From Acanthaster planci (Eukaryota; Echinodermata; Asteroidea; Valvatida; Acanthasteridae), in contig NW_019091399.1 in assembly GCF_001949145.1 (NCBI RefSeq), positions 1,331,349-1,395,348 on the forward strand: a stretch of DNA of 64,000 nt. Reading direction: 5' to 3'. Below, piece after piece: positions 37,007 to 49,200 of the stretch. The position numbers and the translations under genes were made by a program. Position 1 is the first letter of the stretch; the number at the start of each line of letters is the position of its first letter. The notes below the pieces were generated by a model. That model did no database searches, was not told the DNA's origin, and saw nothing but the letters and a program-made list of their open reading frames with translations.

Positions 37007-37211
37007 AAGGCCATAGTGTCCTCATGCTGACGACGAGAATAAAAGTTGAGCCATTTGACGGTGATTGTACGACTGGAATTTCTCTAGCTTTATTTAAATG
37101 AGAGTGCTTCTTGTCACTCAGTCAAAAGTCACGAGAAGTAGGGAGTCCAGTGAAACAAAGCTTTTAAAATATGCATGTACCATGTAAAAAGTCTTTGTAA
37201 AGAACTACTCA

Positions 37212-37627
37212 TTAACCCTGCCGGGGCCCTTTTGGCTAAGATACACCCTCAATCCTTCAAAATCCTCCAACTGCCCCCATGAAAAATTAGATCAGTCTCA
37301 GTCCTCCAAAATCCTCAAATACTTCTTGAATATGTTCTTCGGAAGAGTGCCCACCAGCTCAATCCTTCAAAATCCTCTGGCAATTCCTCTCATTATGTGG
37401 AGGCAGTGTGAATGGTATCCTGGAGCGGTGAGGACCATTTCACATACATGTATAATGTGAGCATGAATTTATGAATGGCTGAACATAAACACGTGGTCTT
37501 ACCCACAAACTTGAGACAATGCATCCTTCGCAATCAGTAACGCAATTTTGCCATGCAGCCTTAATCATCCAAAACCTTCCAAAAGCGTCCAGAGTATTTT
37601 GGAGGATTGAGGATGATCAGGGTTGAA
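37212..37627 (+). mobile_element. CCTCAATCCTCC-type MITE, copy B (416 bp)
   Basis: It starts TTAACCCTGCCGGGG, contains CCCTCAATCCTTCAAAATCC near the left and TTTTGGAGGATTGAGGA near the right, and ends GGGTTGAA. It is the inverted sister of copy A (33607-34016). Both copies share the asymmetry of TTAA at one end and TTGAA at the other, so that asymmetry was present in their common ancestor. Confidence 0.75.
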
Positions 37628-37862
37628 GTAGGCCTACTTCAATTTATTGCAAACTTTCTTTTAAGGCATTATTTGAGTTGTTAAAACACAAACACTTGTA
37701 GTATTGAAATAAATGTATTTTCAATTGCAACTGAATGTGATAATGTTGTAAAATTGCGAGACAAATAATACGGTGTACCTTCGCAAGACTATTTTGCATG
37801 AGTATGAGTGTATGAGTCCGTAACTTAAGTTTAGTGCACAGTATTAGCAATAAGCCTTCTAA

Positions 37863-38023
37863 TTAAGCCTTATTGCTAATACAATGTGGGTGATTTTGCA
37901 CAATGGCAGAAAGGCATTGTGGCAAGGAAAAGGGAACAATGTTTGCTCCTTTTTCCTTCCCACAATGCCTTTATACCATTGTGCAACATCACTCATGCAG
38001 GATTAGCAATAAGCAGGCCTTAA
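37863..38023. mobile_element. Snap-back palindromic element bounded by TTAA (161 bp)
   Basis: Almost the whole element folds on itself: TTAAGCCTTATTGCTAAT pairs with ATTAGCAATAAGCAGGCCTTAA, and GCACAATGG...AAAGGCATTGTGG...AAGGAAAA pairs with TCCTTTTTCCTT...CCACAATGCCTT...CCATTGTGC, leaving a loop of about 10 bases. TTAA sits at both outer ends. A further end-like segment (ATTAGCAATAAGCC at 37843-37856) abuts it on the left, forming a second small palindrome. Confidence 0.75.
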
Positions 38024-39400
38024 ATTTCATTTTTTTTTCAGGGCACTGCCATTTGACATTGGTGGACTGGCTGAAATAAAGGGCACTAATGCCAAACATG
38101 AGGGCATTAATGCCATCCCGATTTTTTTTTATATCGCATAAAAATGATTCAGGTCTCAGAAAAAGTAGGATACGCATTATACCTGAACATGTAGGTGGTA
38201 AGTGCTGAACCAGCAGCCAAGTGTTGAAAGGCTTCGGCCTGTTTTGACTGCAGCCGTTCTTTCCTCAGCATTTTGCATACCACAAAAACTGGCCTGGCCA
38301 GTGATTTTGCACACAACGTATGTGAGAATTTATCAGGGTAGTTCCGATCGACCATACCGATGTCGTGTATGTACAGCTCGGATCGCATGCGGCGCGTAGC
38401 ACTAAACTGCAAACACTACATGTTAGTTAAAATACTGCCCTGACCATACAATTGTCCCGTGTACACGAAAAACGTGGAGCTCTCGATATACCAATAATGC
38501 GTACATGTTGATGAGCACTTGTTCGAGACTGACATTATTGCATGGTACATTAAAATACTTGGCTTGGGCATATGCAGTTATGTTAAGTCGCTGGATAGGC
38601 CGACGGGTGTCGCCTGTGCTGTGCTATGCTTGCGATCGTGCAGTGTGCATGGAGTGGGCTGGGCACGCCCTGCTTTATGTGTGCATGCCATGCATTTGGG
38701 TGGTGCAGAACAGTGTTCCGGTCGAATGTGAGCAATCAAGGAACGATGTGTATGCCGCTTTCCATGCCCCTTTCCGTGTACCTCCTGAACAGGGGCAGTC
38801 GATATGCACGTGTAGGACACTACCGCCAAGAGAAAAAAAGGGCACTGCCATCTTGGCGGTAAAACATGATGATGCATCTCACAAAGCGGGATTGGAACTA
38901 CGTTTCCCATGCTTCATATGGGCCCTTTGATAATATCTGGTGGCTCATCACTGAAGGTCACAGACTTTTTAACTTTCTAAATTTTTTGTAAGGTGGTCCA
39001 GGAAAATGTTATAATTTAGTGATTATGGACAACAAAATGAATCAAACATCACGGTTTTATATATTAAGGCTAAATTTGATATAAAAGAATGGTTTTGTTT
39101 AGCATTTAGCCTACGGTTACAAAAGTAATAAAGGACCTTTTTTCTCTTCACTTTCACGTTAACATAACTTTTTGGCCTACATCTCCAAATTACAAGCATC
39201 TACGGGAGTGATTTAAACAATGTAGGATTTGTTTTTTAACCCTCTTTCTAATGATACTAAAATTGTCAGTCACTTCTTGAAAGACCTGAAACTGTCAGAC
39301 TAGTGCTAGGCCTACATACAACTTTGCAAGAGGGCCCTAGTCTGCTAGTTAGGATTACGCCTCGGCCTACTTAATACTTAGGTCTACCTACATGTACACT
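38024..39400. other. Intergenic, uncertain repeat content
   Basis: No exon is recognised. GGGCACTGCCAT occurs at 38041 and again at 38841. The second lies beside a hairpin (TACCGCCAAGA mirrored by TCTTGGCGGTA). A further mobile element between these points is possible, but its ends were not defined. Overlapping open frames at 38505-38930 have no domain. Confidence 0.4.
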
Positions 39401-42400
39401 GTACTTCACTTGATCTTGAGAAGTTGATGTTAGAACACAGAGTCTGTGTGCAATGTCACCTAAATCATGGTTGTACTTCCAGTGTCACACAATCCTTTCC
39501 AACAAACACGACAAAAGCACCTTAACCCGTCATGCCCACGTCAATTCAGCCAGTCGCGTGCGTTAGATATGCACATTGCATGCAACAACCACACTTTGAC
39601 CAGCGCACCACACACAAACACATGTGAGTAACCCGTGAACTATAGACTTTGTACACGAACACCAGATGGTTTAAATTGGTGGGTAAATTTGCTTGCAAAA
39701 TGCACCATTTTTCCCGAAATAACATGTTTAGGAAATTCGCCCAGTTGCTCTAATGACATTCAAGAATCACACTGTAGCTCAAAATAGTTTGCTTACCAAT
39801 GCTTTTAGGTACAAATCATCACTGATTTTCAGCATATCACAGATATTTCGACCACGGAAACGAAAGCTACACCAAAAGACAGCTCATTATTATGCATCGT
39901 GTAAGACGCTTCACTTTCATAATAAATATTATGTGCATCCGCCAATTAAAGTTGGCCAAATAAATTTCTTTCACAGGTATTTCGCACATTTAATTCCAAT
40001 TTTCTATATCAATCAGAACAATTCAGGCAAGATACATCTGTGTGAGCAATTAAACTAATTACTGGGATAAACTTGGAAACACTGTACTTTTTGAAAATAT
40101 TCATACGCCCGAACCGGTGCATGTAGATTTCAGTCCATGACGTCACGGTGCCCGTATTGTCTAGTACCCAGTCGCAATTCCGTGAATTAGCAGCATGGAT
40201 TTAAGAAATTTGCTCTAGAGCCAGTTTAATATTTAGGCCGCGTCCGAATTACTTTTGGCTGAGGCTTGAGATTACGCATGAATCGAGGGAAGTGGCTGCG
40301 GCGTGTGCCATTTCAAGCCGCAGCCAAGTGATTCAGACATGAATCGTGAACATGACATGACATGATTAACTTGAAAAGCTCCCGGTTTTAGTTTTACATG
40401 TACATATTGATAAAATTTGTGCAGTGCAATACATCAGAATAATCGACTGTTTTATAGCGTTAGTTTTTAATCTTTTGGTGGGGCGGAGCTAATTGCTGGT
40501 TGTGGGGATAACACGTGGAGGCAAAGAGTGCGTCTCAGTACCGGTCCGCGTTCGCCGGTAGATTTGACCTGAAAAGCTCAAGCAAAGAAATCGTCTCTTT
40601 TGATTATTAATCTTTGAAACAGGATTGCCTGTGTATTCCAACCATATCATTTCATTAGTTTTACTTCTACGTGTTTTACGAGAAATAATGAATATCAATG
40701 GCACATCCCTGAATCTCGCCCCATGGCATCGAGACTGACACTGGTGCCCTCTTCGTCATGAAGAACTCAAACAGTTTGTGTCCAGTCAAAGGTTATTTCA
40801 ATGGTACCAAACTAAAGCAACTTTAGATTCGACCATAATCGCGTCGGGCAACACATAATACACATTGATATTTCTATAATTATGATGTGATAAAAATAAA
40901 GTAACAGTCACGTACAGTCATGTACAGTTATGTTCAAACTTAATTACATGTACTCAAACAATAAAGGAAAACACGCGACACAATGAAAGAAGGAACAGTG
41001 ATAAAGGTACAAAAGTCGAAGTTTATGGCCAAGACGCCCTTATCAAAAACAGACAATGAATAAAATAGAAAACGAGCAAAATGCGATATAATACATAAAT
41101 AAAAAAATTAAAAACAAGAAAGAATCTGAACTTGCTATAAATGAGTATGGATTTCAAAACAGAGCATGACCAGCAAAGCGAACAGCAAATGATTCCCGAG
41201 GTACAACGAAAAACTTGAACAAAGAAACAAAACCAAGAATCGCTACTGTAGAAAGTTATGTTACGTAATGAGAGATACTCTTCTTGTATGGGCAGATTTG
41301 AATTTACCCACGAGAACTGAGAACGAGATGAATCTCACGTCAGGGGTTCTCTGTAAGGGTTTTCGGGATGAGTAAAACAAAACTGCATCCTGAAATAACC
41401 GCCTACCATCAGTTCCCAGCACCACGATACGCACTGCATGCACAGTCGCGAGCCACCGTCGGCGGCCGGGTTTTCAAATCGGAGGCACACGGCCCGACCC
41501 AGCTCTCAACGACTAGGGGCACGTTATGCAGGGCACCTGGCGCGGCCCGGCCTTTACCTCAAGAGGCTCAAATTCAGCACGAGAAAGACCTCTGCGAGTG
41601 GCAAGCCAAGACAAGAACTCATTAAAAAATCTCGTGGAGTTACTCTTTTTTATGTTACCAGCACACTAGTATCTAGTATCCGGTTCTTGATGTTGGTGAT
41701 AATTTTGTTTATAGCTCATGACTAAAATAATGTGCGCGGAAGCGGGTGGAAATAATAATTATTTTACTTTTAAAGACCACTAAGCAGCCATGAGTCGATC
41801 GAGTCCGCAGTTGGCATGTCAGTTATTAGTGGTTGTTGGATCTACCTACCTTTACCTAGCATAACACCCTCAATAGCCCATCGGGCACTGAAATTATGTT
41901 AAAACTGAAAATATGTTATACCTCAACGCAGTTCATTCGAGTCGGTCACTGTCCGACTTCTTGTGTAGAAAAGCTTGACCTTGATTTATTACATGACAAC
42001 ATTAACAGATCACGAAGATCCATTTACCGCCACGGGGGTGCCGGGAAGGAGGAGGGGTTATCAAAGTCTAAGTGAATGATGATTCATTTGATATAGTTCA
42101 CAGCCCTGTCTTTAAAAACCTCTGGAGTTGGCGTATCGACAATTATGTAGTTTTGGTAAGCTCCAGCCTTTAGGCCTATATATGTGAATAAAAGAATGTT
42201 TAGACATCCGTCCTCCCAAGGGTTAATTTAATTGTTTTGTACTGCAAGTTGTCGATCTATGTGTTTTTGTTGGTGCTGATATGGGTAATAGATGTTGGGA
42301 TTCATCAAAGTCTGCTAAGTTACTTTATCGCGTCTCTGTTGTAGCGTATCCCATTCTACATGTGAGTTCGGTCACGCCGCATCTATCTATGTATCCCATG

Positions 42401-43730
42401 ACCACTAAGAAAGTATCTCTATCTCTTTCAATCATCGATCCTCCACTGCACTCTGAGAATCAGTAAACTCCAGGCCAGTCCACTCTTTGATGTTGTGTAG
42501 AAAGAAATAGATCATCATGTCTCAGTTAACTAAATGTTATGAATCATTTAACTTTTTCTTTTAAATTGGGGGTGATATTTGCAAATTGCAAGCGTCTACA
42601 CGTTTTAGGCGATGTGCAGCACTTAAAATGCGCCACCTGGCGACTTGTATGATGTACAGTTATTCATAACTTTAGGCCGATAAAAATAGGCCCTATATAA
42701 TCTGAATGCACATGGTCCAACTCACGATTTCCATGATGCAAAAATTTATTCCGCTGTTACAGCATTTTCTGGCCCGTGGGAGCTGTAGGGTTTGGAAAGA
42801 CGAAACGAAAAAGGTGCAGGCCACCAACAGGACTGCCGGCTTGTATGAAAAGGCTTAGGCCTATGACATTTTGACCAAACGAGCCTTCAAAATGGATTAC
42901 ATCGGTATGAAGGCATCAGTTTCAAAAGGCAAAGGGCATCGGTTTCAAAAGGCAAAGGGCTTCATTGCTTTCTAGGATCTCATCTTCGTTCGAAAATCAC
43001 TCACCAAAATTGAAAGAAAAAATATATATGATGAGGAAATGAGCTTAAGTTTGACGCGTTTCTTAAACGCTTGAGAATTTTGTGAGCACTTTTACTTTTC
43101 TTGCAAGTAGTAGTATTTATCATTGTCTATAGCAGCTTACTAGTAATTATTGATCTGCAACCTCAAGTCTTGATTTCTTAAAGGCGCGATAGAGGACGTT
43201 TATTAGTAAACGGGGTTTCCAGAATAAATCTTGCTTGATTGTGGTATTTTTAATGAAGCATATTGTGCAATGAGAATGGTGGAGCTAGGCTTATCTATAA
43301 CACGTGTGAAATTTTGCTTATTGATCAGATCGTTTTATTTTTTTACACTACATGTGTGGTTGTGGCCGACTTTCGGGGTTTTGTGATCCGCGATGTAATC
43401 TTTCTGCAACGGCGTACAGCTTCATTGAGCTAGCTGGAACCGGAATTAAGAATTAGCGCCCTCTATAGTTTTGATTTAAAAATCTTAGGCTTAGAAATGA
43501 TCGCAACTCATCACAAGCATCGTTGAAATCAAGTGAGCCAATTTATTTTTTATTTTTCAAAATGCAGTGTGACTGTTTAGAATGTGTAAAGCATAATTTT
43601 GTGGAAAGGTGCCACAAATAATTTTGATAACGTAGTTGGTTTGAAACTTAGGATAGTTAGATAAATTGTATCCATGAATTTGCACCTTCAAAATTGTGGC
43701 GCAAGTGACTAGGCAGGACAGGTGACAATG
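39401..43730. promoter_or_regulatory. Repeat-poor interval with CpG-rich patch; candidate promoter region
   Basis: By eye this interval has far fewer ACATGTAC words and transposon ends than the rest of the window. A patch at about 41425-41560 is dense in CpG (CGCGAGCCACCGTCGGCGGC and GGCGCGGCCCGGCC). It lies between the zinc-finger gene, which needs an upstream noncoding exon to the right of 18.1 kb, and the atlastin gene, which needs one to the left of 51.67 kb. A promoter here is inference; no transcription start, TATA box or first-exon donor could be fixed. A 24-bp unit (TTTCAAAAGGCAAAGGGCAT) is duplicated at 42917-42964. Confidence 0.3.
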
Positions 43731-46086
43731 CATAGGCCTACACGTACGTTTACGTATATAGGCCGTACATGTACATGTACATTGGCACTGTATCACATGA
43801 TGTAGTCATGTATAATACACAGGCCCGAGTACGAATAACATCCGGTACAGTTGTGCAGCAAATTGTCGTAGTTGTAGAACTGCAGCTGAAGTACAAATAT
43901 TACTATTAGTGTACTAGAATAGAATTAGACAATGCTTTTCAATGCTTGAAGAATATAGGCCTACAGTAACATGATGAATTAAATTTGATCATGTTCATGT
44001 GGAGCCCATGGCCCTGCCATGTCGGCCTGTCATGCCTGTTTTTGCTTAATAGTACAACTTACCAGGGTGTGTTGGCTGTTGGTGTCTTATTGGTATTAAA
44101 GTGTACCAAGTTGTGTGCTGTGCCGTAACCGAAGATTGTATAGCGTCCGTTGAGGTGCTGTACCGGTGTGTGATAGTGCCACTATGGGGTGCTGTACTGT
44201 AGGCCTAACTTACGATCTTTGGCCATGTCAGTCACGACTCGTATGCTAATTTTTCCCTACAGCCACCTATTAACCACCTGACAGCAATAACTTGACCTTG
44301 CAATAGTCAAATTTCTGAATTTAGTAGGGAAAACATTGAGGTATTCATGTAGAAAACACCGTTTTTCAGACCAGTTTCATTGGATTTGTGCTGGGTGTCA
44401 AGTGTGTCTGTATTCATTACGGAACTCTTTCCCATTTTACATGAGTGTAGATTTACATGTATGTGTGATTATCCAGCATGTCCGGAGGAACAGTGATTTA
44501 ATTTCAAACAACAAAGCATGCATGTACTAGAAAAATTTTGCCAATGTCATTGAACAGATAGACCTACATGTACGCATGGCCAGCAATGATGGCATACATG
44601 TAGTTCAATCACTGAGTCAGATCAGCAGATTACAAATTTTTTGACTCAAAAAATCCAAAATATCAATTTTCATCTCACGTTTCAATCAAATCCAACATTA
44701 ACCAATCGGTGCCGGGGTTCCCGGTATTGGGTATGTTGGGTTTGTACGTTTGGTTTTATAGCTGGGATGCTTGAATCGGACAAAGGATCTGGACGTAACA
44801 AAACACCGTACTCAGAACAAAAAACCAAGCTGCTAGGAATTGCCATCATTTTTCAGCTGGCGTTAGCGGAGGTAATCCGTCCTTGTTTTGAAACAGTGTA
44901 CCACTGTTTGCAGCATTCAGTGCCCGCGGATTATCAGCGAGGACAAAAGTGCTCCGGCACTCCAGCGATGAGCAATGCAGTATTGCTGCATGCTGACCTG
45001 GCTGCACATGAAGAGATTCCACTGCCATTCAGCAATGCACTGGGCCAATTTCGGGAACAAAGGAAATTACGCAACACCGCACAATCTGGGCTATCTTTAC
45101 TGGGCAGCAGGCCTGGCTGCAATACTCGAGCATCAGTGGAGGTTGCCTGTCAGATTAGAGTAGCCACCATACAGTCATTCGTGTGGGTGTAAGCATCCAG
45201 TAAATGAAGTTATGAAATTTTGAAGAATTTTGAAAACGGAAAATCTTGAAATCCCGTGGGAACGCATCCCGCGTATGTGCAAATTCCACCCAGCAGGAAG
45301 GGGTTAACGACGGGAATTTTTTCCCGAAAGCCTCGCTTGGCCACAAAGGCCACCTGCCAAACCGCAAATTCTCGGTTTTTGACCCTTTGAATTACATGTA
45401 CACGGTGAAAAGGATGATTGATCGGTGGCATGCAGCTCTACTCACCCTTCCACGCTCCCGTTGCCTCTTTTCAAAGTGGGGACTATTGTGAAGCTGGTGA
45501 TTATGATGTAAATTGGGTCTTTTCATTTCTGGGCTATGCACAAAGACCAATTACCATATATACAAGAGCCAGGGTCTGCCTTCTTTCACCGTGTTTGCTT
45601 GAGCGTGGGCCAAGAATAATAGCTGAAAAGCGGGCTGAGGATCTCAATTTTTACGGCGTGTCTAGCCGCCTCCCGGCGGTTAAAGTGTAAGATTTGTATG
45701 TTTTTGTTATCCATTGCTCTGTGGGATTTTAGGGGGAAAATTCAGAACCACATTAGGTTTGAATTCCATCTGTTGAATACACACAATGACAATCTAAACA
45801 TACATGTACTAGTAGAGCTGTAGAAGATTGGAGCCTAAAAGTACAGGTACATGTACAAGGTCACACAGCAAGCTTCCAGAATCCTTGCGTGGTCGCCTTT
45901 GGGGATTTTACATTAGGCCATCCTATCACGTTCGATAATTTATGGAAGAATAATTCCTTGAAACCACCCTGAGAAATACTCAATGCTAATATTTAGGAAA
46001 AGTTACCTGGAGATGGGTAAACAAAACCAATTTTATCAATGACCATTCACGTCTGACAATATCGTACCTACTGTAGGTCTCCAAAC
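43731..46086. other. Intergenic, no gene assigned
   Basis: Contains the longest unassigned open frame of the window (44641-45192, plus strand, 183 codons), which has no recognisable domain, and a local GC-rich segment (about 44.9-45.4 kb). It may be part of an old mobile element, but no ends were found. Confidence 0.4.
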
Positions 46087-46265
46087 GTGCATGTTTGTTC
46101 ATGCATGTTTGTTCATGCATGTTTGTTCATGCATGTTTGTTCATGCATGTTTGTTCATGCATGTTTGTTCATGCATGTTTGTTCATGCATGTTTGTTCAT
46201 GCATGTTTGTTCATGCATGTTTGTTCATGCATGTTTGTTCATGCATGTTTGTTCATGCATGTTTT
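46087..46265. repeat. 14-bp minisatellite, about 12.5 units
   Basis: The unit ATGTTTGTTCATGC is repeated about 12.5 times with no visible change. Each unit carries the palindrome CATGCATG. Period 14 is not a multiple of 3, so the open frames through it cycle through all three phases (MHVCSCMFVHACLF-type translations) and are not coding evidence. Confidence 0.95.
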
Positions 46266-49200
46266 AGATCTTGTACATGTACCTGTATGTGGGAAAGATT
46301 GTTTCATCAAATACACGTGCTGGGCACAACAGACCGTATTTGCAGCGTCGCCAATTTCAGCCGTATTCCTGAACGTACAGTATAAATTTTAAAGCCTTAA
46401 TGGGAGAGTACCAGGTGATTGTGGGGGTCGGAATGAAATCGTAGAATATAGTCTGGTTCTTTGACTTTAACATTTTCCAATCAATACACTACGTTGGGGA
46501 ATATGACTAAAATTGAGGACGCCACGAATATGGTCTATTGCTCAATCCACTTCATTATCAGTTGGTCGTGTAAGAAATTGGTCAAACCTGACTGCCATCA
46601 TTTGATCACCTATTCTTCACGCCTGTAAAAGATGATGTAAAAGGGCAAGTAAAGCTGTGGTCTTTGTCTAGAATTGATCACTCAACTTGATTGACTTTTT
46701 GGCATATGCAGTGATCGCATCCAGTGCACGCATTAAGGGGGAAGAAAAATTACATCAGGCAATTACTAGTGCTGTGATGCCAAGCAAGCCTTGTGCCATG
46801 ACCCTCAGCTCTGGAAAGGTCTGATGTGCCCATGCCATTCTTAGCTTGCAATGAACTTGGCTAAGAAGACAAAGCACACATGCACATGTACAGGTGTATT
46901 AATTTGCATGCATTTCAGTGGCATGCACTGTATACATTTACCCTGATGAGCCAGCTCAGTATTTCAAGGTTATTTGAGCACAGAGCACCTGACTGTCTCA
47001 TGAGTTTGAACATGTTCAGTGCAGGTACGTTGGCATACAACTGCACTGATAGGGCTGACATCGCCAGCAACTGTTCTTCAATAAACCTACAACCACAGGC
47101 TACATGTACATGTACTAGAGTGCTGATTATGTACAAAGTGATGCCTGCAGGGCGCATCCATTTTTGTGCACAAACCTACAGGAAAGATTGAAATTTTGTA
47201 CAGCTTTTGTATGGCCATTTGAATACATGTATCTGCATTCTAAAACGATAGGTCAACCAAGCCGATACGTAAATGACCTGAATGCACCTCAGTAAATGAG
47301 CGTTTCATTTTGCTCTGCGCCAGAACACACAAATGCGTGCGCGTATGTGTGAATTTTGCCATGACGTTTTTAATCGGATTTTATCGGTACCCAATGCGCA
47401 TGACAGCCACTGCTCAAGAGCCTTGAACTCACTTAACACTGACTAAATTAAATAGCTGAACTTAAATTCATTGAAAGACAGCCATCAAAAGGAATGCATA
47501 CAATTTGCAACAGCAGACAACCTTGGTCGAATGTTAGGGAAACATTCGTTTTAAAATAATCCGCTACGGATGTAAAGAAACATGTGCCACTGCTCTGTAC
47601 GTGTGCATCTCATTCAACAGACGCACAGACATGTGCACATGTTGCACTTGTACGTTGCATTTAGAATACATTATCCGATATCTGATTTTGAATGTTCTAC
47701 AAGTACACACATGGGTCCAAAATGTCTGCGCCCAGGATGGGTCAAATTTTCTCCGCGCAAAGAAAGACAAGTTAGCACTCTAGTTTATATAGCTCTATGT
47801 CTACAACAGATTTCATTTTGCTTGAGCTCAGTTGAAATCAAAATTATGACCTTAAACAAAGTACTGTATGTGAAGAATCTGTAGACGATGATTGAGAGGA
47901 CACTTACATGTACATGTACCTAGCCAGGACGTACGGCCATCTACTCTTTACTGTCTCTCATTTTGTGTAAAAATGGATGTCAGGAAACTGTTCCTAGTCC
48001 CTCCATTGTTGCTCTAGCTGTCGCAGGAGTCTTGTGCGGGGAGCCCGTAACTGAGCATGTGGGCACATTCAAGACTGAACCTTCCAGGGACCTTCAAAGA
48101 CAAATTGGTATACTTGTACGTGTACATGCTAGAGAACAACTGAGTACATATACATACACTGTATGACCATGATGTTTTCTATGAAGTCAGAGAGAATAAT
48201 AATGAGAGGAAAAAGCACATTATCAGTTTCGTAATTTTGCACTGAGGCAGCCAAATTCCAGTGGACAGGTTCCAGGGTAAACCCTCAAGTGTTTGAGGCC
48301 TCAGCTTTTTCGTTCCATTCAATAAGACACTGACCTTAGGCTTTCAAGTCGACATATTGCAAAATAATGTTATTGACGAACGACAAGTTTTAAGATACCT
48401 GACATAATGTACATGTGCACCTTTACAGATCTTGTAACCTGTTTCAATCCTTAAATCATGTTATCTGCTCCAAGCAAAAACAAGGGAAAGTGCAGTTTTT
48501 TCATCTCCAGGACATTGCTATTTTGGGAGCTCACCTTACCGTATGTGTGCACACAAGTTTGTGCGTATTTTGAGCAGAATGTGTGGAACGTGCACAAACC
48601 AATTTCTGTTCGTATGAACAGTCTTCCTGTGCGCGCCAGGATGCCTGGTTGAGCCCAGTTGACAAACTTCCCACCAGCCTTTCTTCCACCACCTACATGT
48701 ACATACTGGTACATGTACAGGTATGTCATTAGTGAGGGTGCACTTCGACTCTCAGTGGATTTCAAAAAGGCAAACTCCTTAATCTTTGTGAACATGTACT
48801 TTTTGAAGACGTACATTGTAATTGATTACCAGAAGGCACCTTCATTGTCATACAAACATGTAGCATAATGCACATTCCAGTTAACTGTAGGCTGTTAGCA
48901 TCAACCCTTAATTAGAAAAGATAAGAAAAACCAGGATCTTTTTTTCTGATAATGGCAACTGGTACATGTACTGTATATATTGTACGTAAATGAACTCATG
49001 CAACTGAATGCGGTATGCATCTGCCATGTATACAGGCAGTTTCGAAAACCAGTATTAATGATCTTGTCCAAACATTTAGACACCTGTACATGTAACATAT
49101 GTTTGAAACTAAACGTGGAGTGACATGCTCGGAATTTTCACGAACTGCTCATGTGAGCTTTTTCAGTACCGGGTACATATCATGTACAAGGACATATCAG

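Noticed and set aside
38505-38930. 141-codon plus-strand open frame with several Cys
   Set aside because: Overlapping frames on both strands are equally open; the region lies beside repeat words and shows no domain.
44641-45192. 183-codon plus-strand open frame
   Set aside because: Longest unassigned frame, but no recognisable domain, no start context, no splice partner found, and shorter frames overlap it in other phases and on the other strand.
46087-46392. Cys-rich repeated peptide (MHVCSCMFVHACLF type)
   Set aside because: It is the 14-bp minisatellite read through three phases, not a gene.
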